Source: Nannocystis sp. RBIL2 (GTDB lineage Bacteria; Myxococcota_A; Polyangia; Nannocystales; Nannocystaceae). Taken from it: a DNA stretch of 64,000 bases. The translations under genes and the position numbers were made by a program. The notes under the pieces were generated by a model, which was not told the origin of the DNA, searched no databases, and worked only from the letters and a program-made list of their open reading frames with translations. The stretch spans positions 4,262,001-4,326,000 of the forward strand of contig NZ_JAPNJW010000001.1 of assembly GCF_026626745.1 (NCBI RefSeq), written 5' to 3'. Positions 27,997 to 36,189 of this stretch are shown here, in pieces (positions within the stretch are counted from its first letter, which is position 1; the number at the start of each line of letters is the position of its first letter).

Positions 27997-28428
27997 ATGA
28001 CGATGCAACGGTACGACTACGCCAAGCTCTCGCCCGAGGTGCTCCAGGGCTTCTACGCCGCCCACGCCGCGCTCCTGCGCGGTCCGCTCGGACGGCCGCT
28101 GATCGACCTCGTGTACCTGCGGGTGTCGCAGATCAACGGCTGCGCGTATTGTCTGGAGATGCACTCGAAGTCGTTGCGGGACGACGGCGAGACGGCCCAG
28201 CGCATCGACGTCCTCGCGGGCTGGCGAGTGAGCGCGGCCTACACTCCCCGCGAGCGCGCGGCGCTCGAGTGGGTCGAGGCAGTGACGGACATCGCCCACA
28301 CCCACGCGCCCGACGCGAGCTACGCCGCGCTCGCCGAGCACTTCAGCGAGCGCGAGGTCTCCGACCTGACTCTGGCGATCGCCTTGATGAACGCGCTGAA
28401 CCGCGTGGCGATCGCCGCGCGCCGGTGA
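27997..28428 (+). CDS. AhpD-like carboxymuconolactone decarboxylase family protein
   Basis: 143 residues. The AhpD-type redox motif CAYCLEMHSK is at about 49-58 (CxxC followed by H), in the typical all-helical context VYLRVSQINGCAYC and ERAALEWVEAVT. Such proteins act as peroxidase/alkylhydroperoxidase partners or stress proteins rather than true decarboxylases. A strong SD (GGAGGA) lies in the 3' end of the azoreductase gene, 3 nt from its stop. Last gene of the operon. Confidence 0.87.
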   Translation: MTMQRYDYAKLSPEVLQGFYAAHAALLRGPLGRPLIDLVYLRVSQINGCAYCLEMHSKSLRDDGETAQRIDVLAGWRVSAAYTPRERAALEWVEAVTDIAHTHAPDASYAALAEHFSEREVSDLTLAIALMNALNRVAIAARR

Positions 28429-28460
28429 TCCCGGGCGCTCGTCACTCGCGTCCGCGAAGT

Positions 28461-28485
28461 CCGGGACCTCCGACGAGGATCCCGG
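28461..28485. terminator. Hairpin between convergent genes
   Basis: CCGGGACCTC, loop CGAC, then GAGGATCCCGG forms a 10-bp stem with one bulged A. It sits between the stop of the AhpD-like gene and that of the methyltransferase gene. No T-tract is present on either strand, so it may act as a stabilising or Rho-type 3' end. Confidence 0.45.
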
Positions 28486-28491
28486 GAGCGC

Positions 28492-29199
28492 TCACACGCG
28501 GACGGAAAATTCTGTCCCGTCGGCCAGGTGGAGCGTCGACGAGCGGAAGCCGTGGGCGGGGTCTTGCATGTACGCGACGTACGGCGCGAGGTCTCGCTTG
28601 AACGTGAAGATGTTGTCGCCGATGACCACGCCGCCGGGGCGGACCTGCGGGCCGAGCATGCGGATGATCGGCAGATACAGGTCCTTCCAGCCGTCGAGCA
28701 GCACCATGTCGATCGCGCCCAGCGGCTCCTGCAGCGTCTGCAGCGCGTCGCCCTCGCGGATCTCGGCGAACGCCTCGAGCCCCGCCTCGCGGAGGTTCGC
28801 GCGCGCCTGCGCGACCTTCTCGGGCACCAGCTCGGTGCCGATCACGAGCCCGCCGCCGTTGTCGCGCACCGCCGCGGCGAAGTAGATTGTGGAGATCCCG
28901 AACGACGTGCCGAACTCGACGATCCGCCGGGCGCCGAGCGCTCGCGCGACCAGGTAGCACAGCGCCCCTTGCTCGGGCGACAGCGGCAGGTACAGGTCCT
29001 TGGCGATCTCGGACATCTCCTCCGCGCTCGGGCGCCGCCGCAGCAGCGAGCCGCGCAGCAGCGCCGGCACGAAGCGACGGACGATCTGCAGCCGTTGCCC
29101 GGCCGCCGCGCCGTGCAGCCGCTTCAGCACGGCCTGCACGCGAGAGTCGCCGAGCACGGCGCCAGGAGGACTGAGTTCAGGCGAGAACGGGAGCTTCAT
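28492..29199 (-). CDS. O-methyltransferase family 3 (class I SAM)
   Basis: 235 residues from ATG 29199. The SAM-binding motif I is RRIVEFGTSFGISTIYFAAA, followed by an acidic loop in GTELVPEKVAQARANL, GDALQTL, and DMVLLDGWKDLYLPIIRML (the D-G metal-site pattern of catechol-type O-methyltransferases). The C-terminal GGVVIGDNIFTFKRDLAPYV fits. Substrate unknown. The N-terminal 70 residues are helical and family-specific. Monocistronic, convergent with the AhpD-like gene. Confidence 0.82.
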   Translation of the reverse strand: MKLPFSPELSPPGAVLGDSRVQAVLKRLHGAAAGQRLQIVRRFVPALLRGSLLRRRPSAEEMSEIAKDLYLPLSPEQGALCYLVARALGARRIVEFGTSFGISTIYFAAAVRDNGGGLVIGTELVPEKVAQARANLREAGLEAFAEIREGDALQTLQEPLGAIDMVLLDGWKDLYLPIIRMLGPQVRPGGVVIGDNIFTFKRDLAPYVAYMQDPAHGFRSSTLHLADGTEFSVRV

Positions 29200-29539
29200 G
29201 GCGCGCAGGTCAACACAGCCCCGGCCGGCTGTCGAGCGACGCCGCGTCGCAGGGTCCGGAGACCTCGAAGCTCGACGCACTACCCTGAGCGATCGAGGCT
29301 ATCTCAAAAAAGTCGCCCACCGCCTGTTACTCGACGAAAGTAGGATGCCGCGAGTTCGAATTCCATCGAACGCTGGGACCAACTACACACCGCGCTGAGT
29401 CACTGCCGCACTACGATGATTCGCAACCATTGAGAAGAGCCCTCGGACCAGCGCAGAGCCCCGGCACATGACCTTCACGCCATGGTGGAACGCGCGCGAC
29501 GAGCGTGCATCGCTCGTCGCGCCCGTCCCGGGCGACGGC
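29200..29539. other. Intergenic region, no gene recognised
   Basis: 340 bp between the methyltransferase start and the sodB stop. It is the least GC-rich stretch nearby, with CTCAAAAAAGTC near 29302 and GTTCGAATTCC near 29355. No tRNA fold, ORF or clear terminator could be supported. Confidence 0.4.
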
Positions 29540-30124
29540 TCAGCGGCCGCTGAGGTTGCCGGCGACGAAGTCCCAGTTGACCAGGTGGTCGAGGAACGTG
29601 TCGATGTACTTCGGGCGGGCGTTGCGGAAGTCGATGTAATAGGCGTGCTCCCACACGTCGATGGTCAGCAGCGCCTTCTGGCCGTGCTTGAGCGGCAGGT
29701 CGGCGTTGCCGGTCTTGGTGACCGCCAGCTTGCCGTTGTCGACCACCAGCCAGGCCCAGCCGGAGCCGAACTGCGTCGTCGCGGCGGCCGCGAACTGCTC
29801 GCGGAACTTGTCGTACGAGCCGAAGTCGCGGTCGATCGCGGCCGCGAGCTCGCCGGTGGGGCGCCCGCCGCCGTTCGGCCGCATCGAGTGCCAGTAGAAC
29901 GTGTGGTTCCAGACCTGCGCCGCGTTGTTGAACACGCCCCCGTCGCTGCGCTGGATGATCTCCTCGAGCGACAGCGCCGCCTCGGGCTTGCCCTCGAGCA
30001 GCTTGTTCAGGTTGTTGACGTAGGCGGCGTGGTGCTTGCCGTGGTGGTACTCGAGCGTCTCGGCGCTGATGTGGGGGGAGAGCGCGTCCTTGGCGTAGGG
30101 CAGTTCGGGGAGGGTGAACGGCAT
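29540..30124 (-). CDS. sodB: Iron-type superoxide dismutase
   Basis: 194 residues, the usual length. It has HHGKHHAAYVNNLN, FNNAAQVWNHTFYWHSM, FGSGWAWLV and the metal-site DVWEHAYYIDFRNARPKYIDTFLDHLVNW, giving the His, His, Asp, His ligand set. The Gln in AAQVWNHTFYW and the overall pattern favour an Fe enzyme, with cambialistic use possible. It dismutates superoxide in the cytoplasm. ATG 30124 is preceded by GAGGAT. The upstream intergenic region holds a triple half-site repeat at 30239-30264, a possible regulator site. Confidence 0.93.
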   Translation of the reverse strand: MPFTLPELPYAKDALSPHISAETLEYHHGKHHAAYVNNLNKLLEGKPEAALSLEEIIQRSDGGVFNNAAQVWNHTFYWHSMRPNGGGRPTGELAAAIDRDFGSYDKFREQFAAAATTQFGSGWAWLVVDNGKLAVTKTGNADLPLKHGQKALLTIDVWEHAYYIDFRNARPKYIDTFLDHLVNWDFVAGNLSGR

Positions 30125-30549
30125 CGGCAGATCCTCGGGGGTGCGGGTGAGACGGGGCCCGCAGGTCACGGGCCGGGGTTTCGGGGTCGCCGTTGCATTA
30201 GCAGAGGTCACGGCCGGTGACTGCGCGCTGGTTATCAAATTGGCAGATTGCCAATCTATTGGCAGCGCGGCGCCCCGCCCCATTTCCCCACGAACGCCCG
30301 CAGGAATCGGTCCGGGCCTGCGGTGGCATCAATGTCCGGCTCGCGCCGCGTCCCGGCGAATGCGTTCTGCCAGCAATCCGCCGCTGCCGCCGCCCGCGCC
30401 GCGCGAACCGGCGCCTCGGTCGTTTTCTCCGCGCGGGCGCGAGCGCCTCGCGGCTCGCGCCGCGCGCGCACGCCCGTCCTGGGCCTGCGGGCGCGCGCCC
30501 TCGCCCCCCGCGGCCCCTGTGTTTTCGCGTACCTTCGACTGGCATCACC
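30125..30549. other. Divergent intergenic region of sodB
   Basis: About 425 bp with no gene. It contains the ATTGGCA repeat block (30239-30264), a GTCACGGCCGGTGAC inverted repeat near 30208, a long GC-rich stretch without features, and TACCTT at 30530-30535 as a probable -10 for the rightward gene. Confidence 0.4.
30239..30264. promoter_or_regulatory. Operator-like triple half-site ATTGGCA
   Basis: ATTGGCA-GAT-TGCCAAT-CT-ATTGGCA: a perfect 7-bp inverted repeat with a third half-site 2 nt further on, 115 bp upstream of sodB. This sequence is AT-rich against its surroundings. A dimeric or cooperative regulator binding here is plausible; which one is unknown. Confidence 0.5.
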
Positions 30550-32169
30550 ATGTCTGCCCCGACCGCCGCCACCACTGCTTTCGACATCCACCGCGAGGAG
30601 GACGGACGGAGCTTGCTCGCCGCCATGCGGGCGCGCTTCGAGGCCGCCACCGCGGCGGGCGGCGTGCCGCTGTTCACCAGCGCGGCCGGCGATCTGTGGG
30701 GCACCTTCCTCGCGGCCGTCCCGGAGCCCCTGCGGCAGTGGCACGATTGCGCCGCGTGTCGTCGGTTCTTCGAGCGGCACGGCGGGCTCGTGCGCGTCGG
30801 CGACGACGGCGAGCTCGTCTCGGTGCTGTGGGAACCGTCCGGCGTGCCGCCGGTGTACGTCGCGGCCGTCACTGCGCTCGCGCAGGCCGTCACGCGCGCC
30901 CCGATCGACGGCGTGTTCCTGTCGTCGCAGCCGCATTGGGGGCAGCCGCGCACCGGCGATTGGTGGCACCTCTCGCTCGAGCCCGCGCCGGCGCTTTTGT
31001 ACCGCGCCTCGCCGGTGCGCACCGCCTCGCAGGCGGCCGCCGAGCGGCGCGTCGACCGTGAGACCCTGCTGCGCGGCCTCGCCGAGTTCCCGCTCGAGCT
31101 GGTGCGGCAGGCCCACGCGCTGCTCACCACCGACAAGCTCTACCGCTCCGAGGCGTGCATCAGCGTCGCCGCGTGGTTGCTCGCGCTGCACGAGCGGCTG
31201 GCCGCCACCGCCAACCAGCGCGCGCGCGACAACCTCGTGTGGCAGGCCGTCGCCGCCGCGCCGGCCGGGTTCCCGCGCGTGCGCAGCACGATGATCGGCA
31301 CCTTGCTCGAGGACCTCGCCGCCGGCCTTTCGTTCGAGACGGTCAAGCACCGCTTCGACGCCAAGATGCACCCGCTCGCCTATCAGCGGCCGACGGCGGC
31401 GCCGAGCGCCGGCAACATCGCCCGCGCCGAGGAGATCGTCGCCAAGCTCGGGGCCGCGGGCTCGCTCGAGCGGCGGTTCGCTCGCATGTCCGACATCGTC
31501 CCGCTGTGGGTGCCGGCGCCGGAGAAGCCCGCGCGCGAGGAGCGGGGCGTCTTCTCGCACCTGCGCGAGCGGGCCTCCGCGACCACGTGGCACGACGTCC
31601 CGCCGACCGTCATGACGTGGGACAAGTTCTCGCGCACCGTCTTGCCGAGCGCCGAGGGGCTCGAGTTCCTCGTCCCCGACCGCTCCGATTCGTACCTCGG
31701 GCTGGTGACCGCCCAGAACCCCGACGCCCCGCCGATCGTGCAGTGGGACCGCGAGGGCGCGCGCAACCCGGTCACCTGGTACCTCTACGTCGACGGCTCC
31801 GCCCCGGCGCGCTGGAACTTGAAGCCCGGCCAGTTCCATCCGGTCACGGCCGTCACCTATCAGCCGTCGATGTGGGGCGACGCGGCCAAGTTCCCGCACC
31901 ATGGCCAAAAGGTCATCTTCATCCTCAAGGGCGCGAAGGACCTCCAATACACCGGCGGCGCCGGCTTCTTCCCCTCGTTCCTCAAGAGCGAGTACCACGA
32001 GATCCGCAGCACCCTCGAGGCCTACGCCAAGAGCGCCGTCGTCGCGGGCAAGGACGAGGCCGAGGCGTGCGGGATCTGCCTGCAGAAGGGCACCACCTGG
32101 GACTACACCTTCCGCGTCGCCGGCAAGGGCGGCGTGCGCCTCGTCTACAAGCTCGACCGCTGGGACTGA
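30550..32169 (+). CDS. Large soluble protein of unknown function
   Basis: 539 residues; not recognised. No signal peptide or membrane helix. The N-terminal third is helical with a CxxC (WHDCAACRRFFERHGG, about 70-85). The middle contains ERRFARMSDIVPLWVPAPE. The C-terminal third is conserved-looking: WHDVPPTVMTWDKFSRTVLP, LVTAQNPDAPPIVQWD, NPVTWYLYVDGSAPARWNL, PHHGQKVIFILKGAKDL, FFPSFLKSEYHEIRSTLEAY. The many Trp, Tyr and Pro residues suggest a structured domain. TACCTT lies 14 nt before the ATG. It stands alone between sodB and a lipoprotein gene. Confidence 0.55.
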   Translation: MSAPTAATTAFDIHREEDGRSLLAAMRARFEAATAAGGVPLFTSAAGDLWGTFLAAVPEPLRQWHDCAACRRFFERHGGLVRVGDDGELVSVLWEPSGVPPVYVAAVTALAQAVTRAPIDGVFLSSQPHWGQPRTGDWWHLSLEPAPALLYRASPVRTASQAAAERRVDRETLLRGLAEFPLELVRQAHALLTTDKLYRSEACISVAAWLLALHERLAATANQRARDNLVWQAVAAAPAGFPRVRSTMIGTLLEDLAAGLSFETVKHRFDAKMHPLAYQRPTAAPSAGNIARAEEIVAKLGAAGSLERRFARMSDIVPLWVPAPEKPAREERGVFSHLRERASATTWHDVPPTVMTWDKFSRTVLPSAEGLEFLVPDRSDSYLGLVTAQNPDAPPIVQWDREGARNPVTWYLYVDGSAPARWNLKPGQFHPVTAVTYQPSMWGDAAKFPHHGQKVIFILKGAKDLQYTGGAGFFPSFLKSEYHEIRSTLEAYAKSAVVAGKDEAEACGICLQKGTTWDYTFRVAGKGGVRLVYKLDRWD

Positions 32170-32237
32170 CGCCGCGAAGCATGCGCAAAGCCGCCGCGGT
32201 GGCACGCCGTGGCCCCGTCGAGTAGGGTGAGGTCTGC

Positions 32238-33278
32238 ATGCGCACCCTGGCTCTGGGCGCCGCGATCCTGTGCGGCGCCGCCTGCATCCCCTTCGAGCCT
32301 TATTGGTGGATTCAGGACGCGAGGCTGTTCGGCTCGCGCATGACCGTCGTCGAGCCCGGCGGCTACTCGACGCTGCTCAAGGTGCCGCCCGGTCAGCAGC
32401 GGGCCTCGGCGCTGCCGCTCGACACCGTCGAGGTCGAGTGGCTGTACGCCGCCAGGGAGGACATCGAGGTGCAGCCGCCGATCTGGCTGGCGTGCACCCG
32501 GCCGGGCTGCATCGAGGCGTTCTACAACCGCGGCCACGGGCTCCTCGACTGCCCGCAGCCGCTGCCGTTCGACATCCCGTGGGCGTGCCGCCTCGGCGAG
32601 GGCCACAAGATCCGCTTCGGCTTCGCCAGCGCCTTCACCCTCGAGCTCGACGGCGCGTTCGCCGGCCTGTCGCTGCTGACGATCGGCAGTCGCACCCCCG
32701 AGGTCCCGTCGGCCACTTGCCTCGAGCGCTACCAGAAAAGCCCGCACGTCGGCCTCGAGCAGTGCCTGATCGGCCGCGACGTGCACGTGCCCGGGCCGCT
32801 GTGGGCCGTCTTGCCGTTCGCCCCGGAGCTCGGCGAGCTGCCGCTCGCGGTCATCACCCAGGCGCCCGACACTCACCCCGACGTCATCGGCTTTCGCGTG
32901 TCGCGGGAGCGCGGCGCCGACCGCATCGAGCTGCTCGTCGAGCCCGAGGACACCGTGCTCGTCGAGCCCGGCGAGCGCGTCACGGTCCTGCCGCTGCTCG
33001 CCGGCGGCGGCGCGCAGGAGTACATCGACCTCGTCGATCCCGACGGCACCGGCCCCGAGCCGACCGAGCTGGTGCATCAATCCGAGTTTCTCCAGCTCGA
33101 AGTGGCCATGTCCGCGCTCGTCGAGGAGTTCGGCGCGCCCACCCGCTACGACCCCAACGCGGACATCGAATGGGTCGTGCCGGAACACCCCGAGCCGCTG
33201 ACGATGTTCCTCTCGGCCCGTGACGATCGCGCCGGCGCGAGCTTCGCTCGCCTGCACTTCGCCAGCGACACGCCATGA
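32238..33278 (+). CDS. Lipoprotein coupled to a TonB-dependent receptor
   Basis: 346 residues. A short signal peptide with lipobox LCGAACI (Cys about 16) is followed by about 330 residues of beta-rich sequence with several Cys pairs (WLACTRPGCIEAF, LLDCPQPLPFDIPWACRLGEG). Not recognised as a named family. TAGGGT lies 9 nt before the ATG. The TGA overlaps the ATG of the receptor gene (ATGA), so the two are made together. This suggests a receptor accessory lipoprotein, possibly for substrate capture. Confidence 0.62.
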   Translation: MRTLALGAAILCGAACIPFEPYWWIQDARLFGSRMTVVEPGGYSTLLKVPPGQQRASALPLDTVEVEWLYAAREDIEVQPPIWLACTRPGCIEAFYNRGHGLLDCPQPLPFDIPWACRLGEGHKIRFGFASAFTLELDGAFAGLSLLTIGSRTPEVPSATCLERYQKSPHVGLEQCLIGRDVHVPGPLWAVLPFAPELGELPLAVITQAPDTHPDVIGFRVSRERGADRIELLVEPEDTVLVEPGERVTVLPLLAGGGAQEYIDLVDPDGTGPEPTELVHQSEFLQLEVAMSALVEEFGAPTRYDPNADIEWVVPEHPEPLTMFLSARDDRAGASFARLHFASDTP

Positions 33279-35611
33279 TCGCGGCGGCCCTCCTCGTCGT
33301 CCTCGCCGCCGCTCCGGCGCCGTCGAAGGCCGCGCCCGCGGCCAGCGAGCGCGCCGCGCGAGCGACCGTCCAGGGCACCCTGCGCAGCGCCGGCGAGCGC
33401 ACCCCGATCGCCGGCGCCAAGGTCTTCGCCACCGCGCGCCGCGGGCCGGCGTGGACGCGCGAGGCCGTGTCGGGCGAGGACGGTCGGTTCATCCTCACCG
33501 ACCTGCCGGCGCAGGACTTCATCCTCACCGTCGTCGCCGCCGAGCACCAGCGCCTCGAGCAGCCGACGACCGCCCCGTTCTGGCGCCGGCGCAAGCCGCC
33601 GGTGATCTTCTTGCAACCCGCGGGCACCGGCAGCTATCGCACGATCGTCCAGCAGGAGCGGACCGTCCGCCCGAGCCCGTTCAGCGCCCGCCTCGCGCCC
33701 GACGAGATCCAGGGCCTCCCGGGCAGCCAGGGCGACCCGCTGCGCGCGCTGCAGAACCTGCCCGGAGTGGCGCGCGCCCCCGGCGGCCTCGGCCTGCTGG
33801 TGCTGCGCGGCGCGAACCCCAATCAATCGCAGGTGTTCTTCGGCGAGCACCCGCTGCCGCGCGCCTTCCACGTGCCCGGCCTCGCCAGCGTGGTCCAGAC
33901 CGGCGTCCTGCAGGACCTGCAGTACGTCCCCGGCAGCTTCTCCAGCCACTACGGCAACGCGGTGGCCGGCGTCGTCACCATGACCCCGCGGGTCGGCCGG
34001 CGCGACGGCCTGCACGGCCACGCCAAGCTCGACATCACCTCGGTCGGCGGCCTCGTCGAGGGCCCGCTCGGCAAGGGCTCGTTCCTGATGGCCGCCCAGC
34101 GCGGCTACCTCGACCTCGCGCTCAAGGCCCTGCCCTCGGACGTGCGCGGCGACCAGTTCATCCGCCCGCGCTACAACGATTATCAGTTGATCTTCGACCA
34201 CCCGGTCGGGAGCGGCGGCACCCTCACCGCGCGGGTCCTCGGCGCCACCGACGACATCCGCTACCCCGATTCGACCTACAGCCCCGGCTCGAACTTCGCC
34301 CTGCGCGCCGGCTTCCACCGCTTCGACCTCAGCTACCGCAAGCGCCACGGCACCTGGGACTTCCTGCTCGCGCCGGCGATCCGGCTCGACCGCACCGTGT
34401 TCGAGACCAACGAGCTGTACCGCCGACGCAGCGACGTCGTCGGCCTGCTGCGCGCCGAGGTGACGGCCCGCCCGTCGCGGCGGCTGATGCTGACGCTCGG
34501 CCTCGACACGCAGATCGATCGCTACACCACCCGCATGCACGTCGAGCCGTCGCAGTGGGCCCCGCCGGACTCCCAGAACTACGACACCCGCGACCGCGGG
34601 GTCGTCACCACCAGCGGCGTGTACGTGTCGGCGCAGCTCGGCAGCAGGCGCTTCACCCTGTTCCCGGGCCTGCGGATCAACGCGTTCACCGGCAAGGACA
34701 ACGCCGCGTTCGCCGTCGACCCGCGCGTGCTGGCCCGCGTGGTCGCCCACGACCGCGTGACCCTGCAGTTCGGCGCCGGCCTCTACTCGCAGGCCAGCCA
34801 GCGCAAGTACGAGGAGACCTCGGGCTTCATCTCCAACTCCGAGAGCCCGTACGGCGGCACCACCTCGATCGCCGGCTACAGCCCGCTGGTCCTGCCGGGC
34901 GCGCTGCGCTTCCTCGACGCGCGGCTCGAGTTCGACCCGCACGGCCGCGTCGGCGCCGCCCGGGCCGCCCAGCTCAGCGCCAACATCCACGTCGACATCA
35001 CCGGCACCCTCGGCTTCGACGGCACGGTCTTCTACCGCCACGTGCGCGACAACCTGCCGCGCCCGGCCACGAACCCGACCGCGCCCGACATCGTCACCGA
35101 GACCTACGGCGTCGAGGCGATGCTGCGCCACGACCTCACCGCGCGGCTGTTCGGATGGGTCGCCTACACCTTCATGCGCTCGAGCCTCGGCTACGCCGAC
35201 TGGCGACCGGTGCGGCCCGATCTGCCGGCCGACTTCGACCAGCGGCACAACCTCGTGCTGCTGCTCGGCTACAAGCTGCCGCGGCGGTGGACGATCGCCG
35301 GCCGCTTCCGCGTGGTCACGGGCCTGCCCTACACGCCGCGAGTGGGGGCGCAGATCGAGGAGGGGCTGGGGATCCGTCCGCTCGACGGGCCGGTCAACAG
35401 CGCCCGCCTGCCGGTGTTCCACCAGCTCGACATCCGCATCGATCGCACGTGGATCTACAAGCGCGCCACGGTGGCGGCGTACCTCGACGTGCAGAACCTT
35501 TACAACCGCCAGAACCCCGAGGGCGTGCTCTACAACTACGACTTCTCCGCCCAGCGCGCGGTCGTCGGCGTGCCGATCCTGCCGGTCCTCGGCGTGCGCG
35601 TCACCTATTGA
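33275..35611 (+). CDS. TonB-dependent outer-membrane receptor with carboxypeptidase-regulatory domain
   Basis: 778 residues with a signal peptide. The N-terminal carboxypeptidase-regulatory-like beta-sandwich (about 28-110: VQGTLRSAGERTPIAGAKVFA, then GEDGRFILTDLPAQDFILTVVA) is followed by a plug domain (about 135-240: GDPLRALQNLPGVARAPGGLGLLVLRGANPNQSQVFFGEHPLPRAFHVPG, then YGNAVAGVVTM) and a 22-strand-type barrel that ends in an aromatic/hydrophobic terminus (LPVLGVRVTY). It imports an unknown ligand using TonB energy. Coupled to the upstream lipoprotein gene. Confidence 0.87.
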   Translation: MIAAALLVVLAAAPAPSKAAPAASERAARATVQGTLRSAGERTPIAGAKVFATARRGPAWTREAVSGEDGRFILTDLPAQDFILTVVAAEHQRLEQPTTAPFWRRRKPPVIFLQPAGTGSYRTIVQQERTVRPSPFSARLAPDEIQGLPGSQGDPLRALQNLPGVARAPGGLGLLVLRGANPNQSQVFFGEHPLPRAFHVPGLASVVQTGVLQDLQYVPGSFSSHYGNAVAGVVTMTPRVGRRDGLHGHAKLDITSVGGLVEGPLGKGSFLMAAQRGYLDLALKALPSDVRGDQFIRPRYNDYQLIFDHPVGSGGTLTARVLGATDDIRYPDSTYSPGSNFALRAGFHRFDLSYRKRHGTWDFLLAPAIRLDRTVFETNELYRRRSDVVGLLRAEVTARPSRRLMLTLGLDTQIDRYTTRMHVEPSQWAPPDSQNYDTRDRGVVTTSGVYVSAQLGSRRFTLFPGLRINAFTGKDNAAFAVDPRVLARVVAHDRVTLQFGAGLYSQASQRKYEETSGFISNSESPYGGTTSIAGYSPLVLPGALRFLDARLEFDPHGRVGAARAAQLSANIHVDITGTLGFDGTVFYRHVRDNLPRPATNPTAPDIVTETYGVEAMLRHDLTARLFGWVAYTFMRSSLGYADWRPVRPDLPADFDQRHNLVLLLGYKLPRRWTIAGRFRVVTGLPYTPRVGAQIEEGLGIRPLDGPVNSARLPVFHQLDIRIDRTWIYKRATVAAYLDVQNLYNRQNPEGVLYNYDFSAQRAVVGVPILPVLGVRVTY

Positions 35612-35756
35612 GGCGACGACTTCGACGCGGACGCCCGCACCAGCGAGCTCGTCCGTGCCGCGCCCGCGGGATCGCCGTATGGAGCGCGAGTCACCGAGTT
35701 GCACGGCCGTGACGCGGGCGTGGCATCCCCGTGATGCGGCGCTAAGCTCCCCGCGC

Positions 35757-36134
35757 ATGCCCGACGACAAGGTTCAACCTGCGCTGCTGCAGGCCCGCCT
35801 CGCCAACGAGCGCACGCTGCTCGCGTGGCTGCGCACGGCGGTCGCGCTGATGGGCTTCGGCCTGATGGTCGCGCGGCTCGGCGTGTTCCTCGACACCCTC
35901 GGCCGGGCCACCCACGACCAGGTCCGCGCCGCCGGCCAGTCGCGCTGGACCGGCGCGGCCCTGCTGATCACCGGCAGCATCATCGCCATCATCGGCTACC
36001 ACCGCGTCCGCGCCTACGCCAAGGTCATCGACCCCCGGCGCGGCCCGCCCGGCGACCGCGGCCTCTACTTCACCGCCGCGCTCGTCATCATGCTGGGCGT
36101 CAGCCTGGCCACCTTCGTCGTCGTCATGTACTGA
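35757..36134 (+). CDS. DUF202 (YidH-like) membrane protein
   Basis: 125 residues with three transmembrane helices. The family signature LQARLANERTLLAWLRTAVALMGFGLMVARLG is at about 10-43, then helices at about 68-86 and 102-124. Function unknown in the family. ATG 35757 has TAAGCT 8 nt upstream, the short-leader pattern. Convergent with ftsA, with palindrome hairpins between. Confidence 0.85.
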   Translation: MPDDKVQPALLQARLANERTLLAWLRTAVALMGFGLMVARLGVFLDTLGRATHDQVRAAGQSRWTGAALLITGSIIAIIGYHRVRAYAKVIDPRRGPPGDRGLYFTAALVIMLGVSLATFVVVMY

Positions 36135-36160
36135 AGGGCATGTCCTCGCAGACATGCCCT
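36135..36160 (+). terminator. CATG-palindrome hairpin after the DUF202 gene
   Basis: AGGGCATGTC, loop CTCGCA, GACATGCCCT: 10 perfect base pairs starting at the base after the stop codon. A member of the dispersed palindrome family used at a convergent boundary. Confidence 0.55.
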
Positions 36161-36175
36161 CCAGAACAGGCTCGA

Positions 36176-36189
36176 AGGGGCACGCCCCT
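36176..36189 (-). terminator. Hairpin at the ftsA stop
   Basis: AGGGGC-AC-GCCCCT, touching the ftsA stop codon. It pairs with the DUF202 3' hairpin so that each convergent gene has its own stem. Confidence 0.4.

Noticed and set aside
29280..29400. Possible tRNA because of GTTCGAATTCC resembling a T-arm
   Set aside because: No matching T-stem, no anticodon or D-arm and no acceptor stem could be drawn around it.
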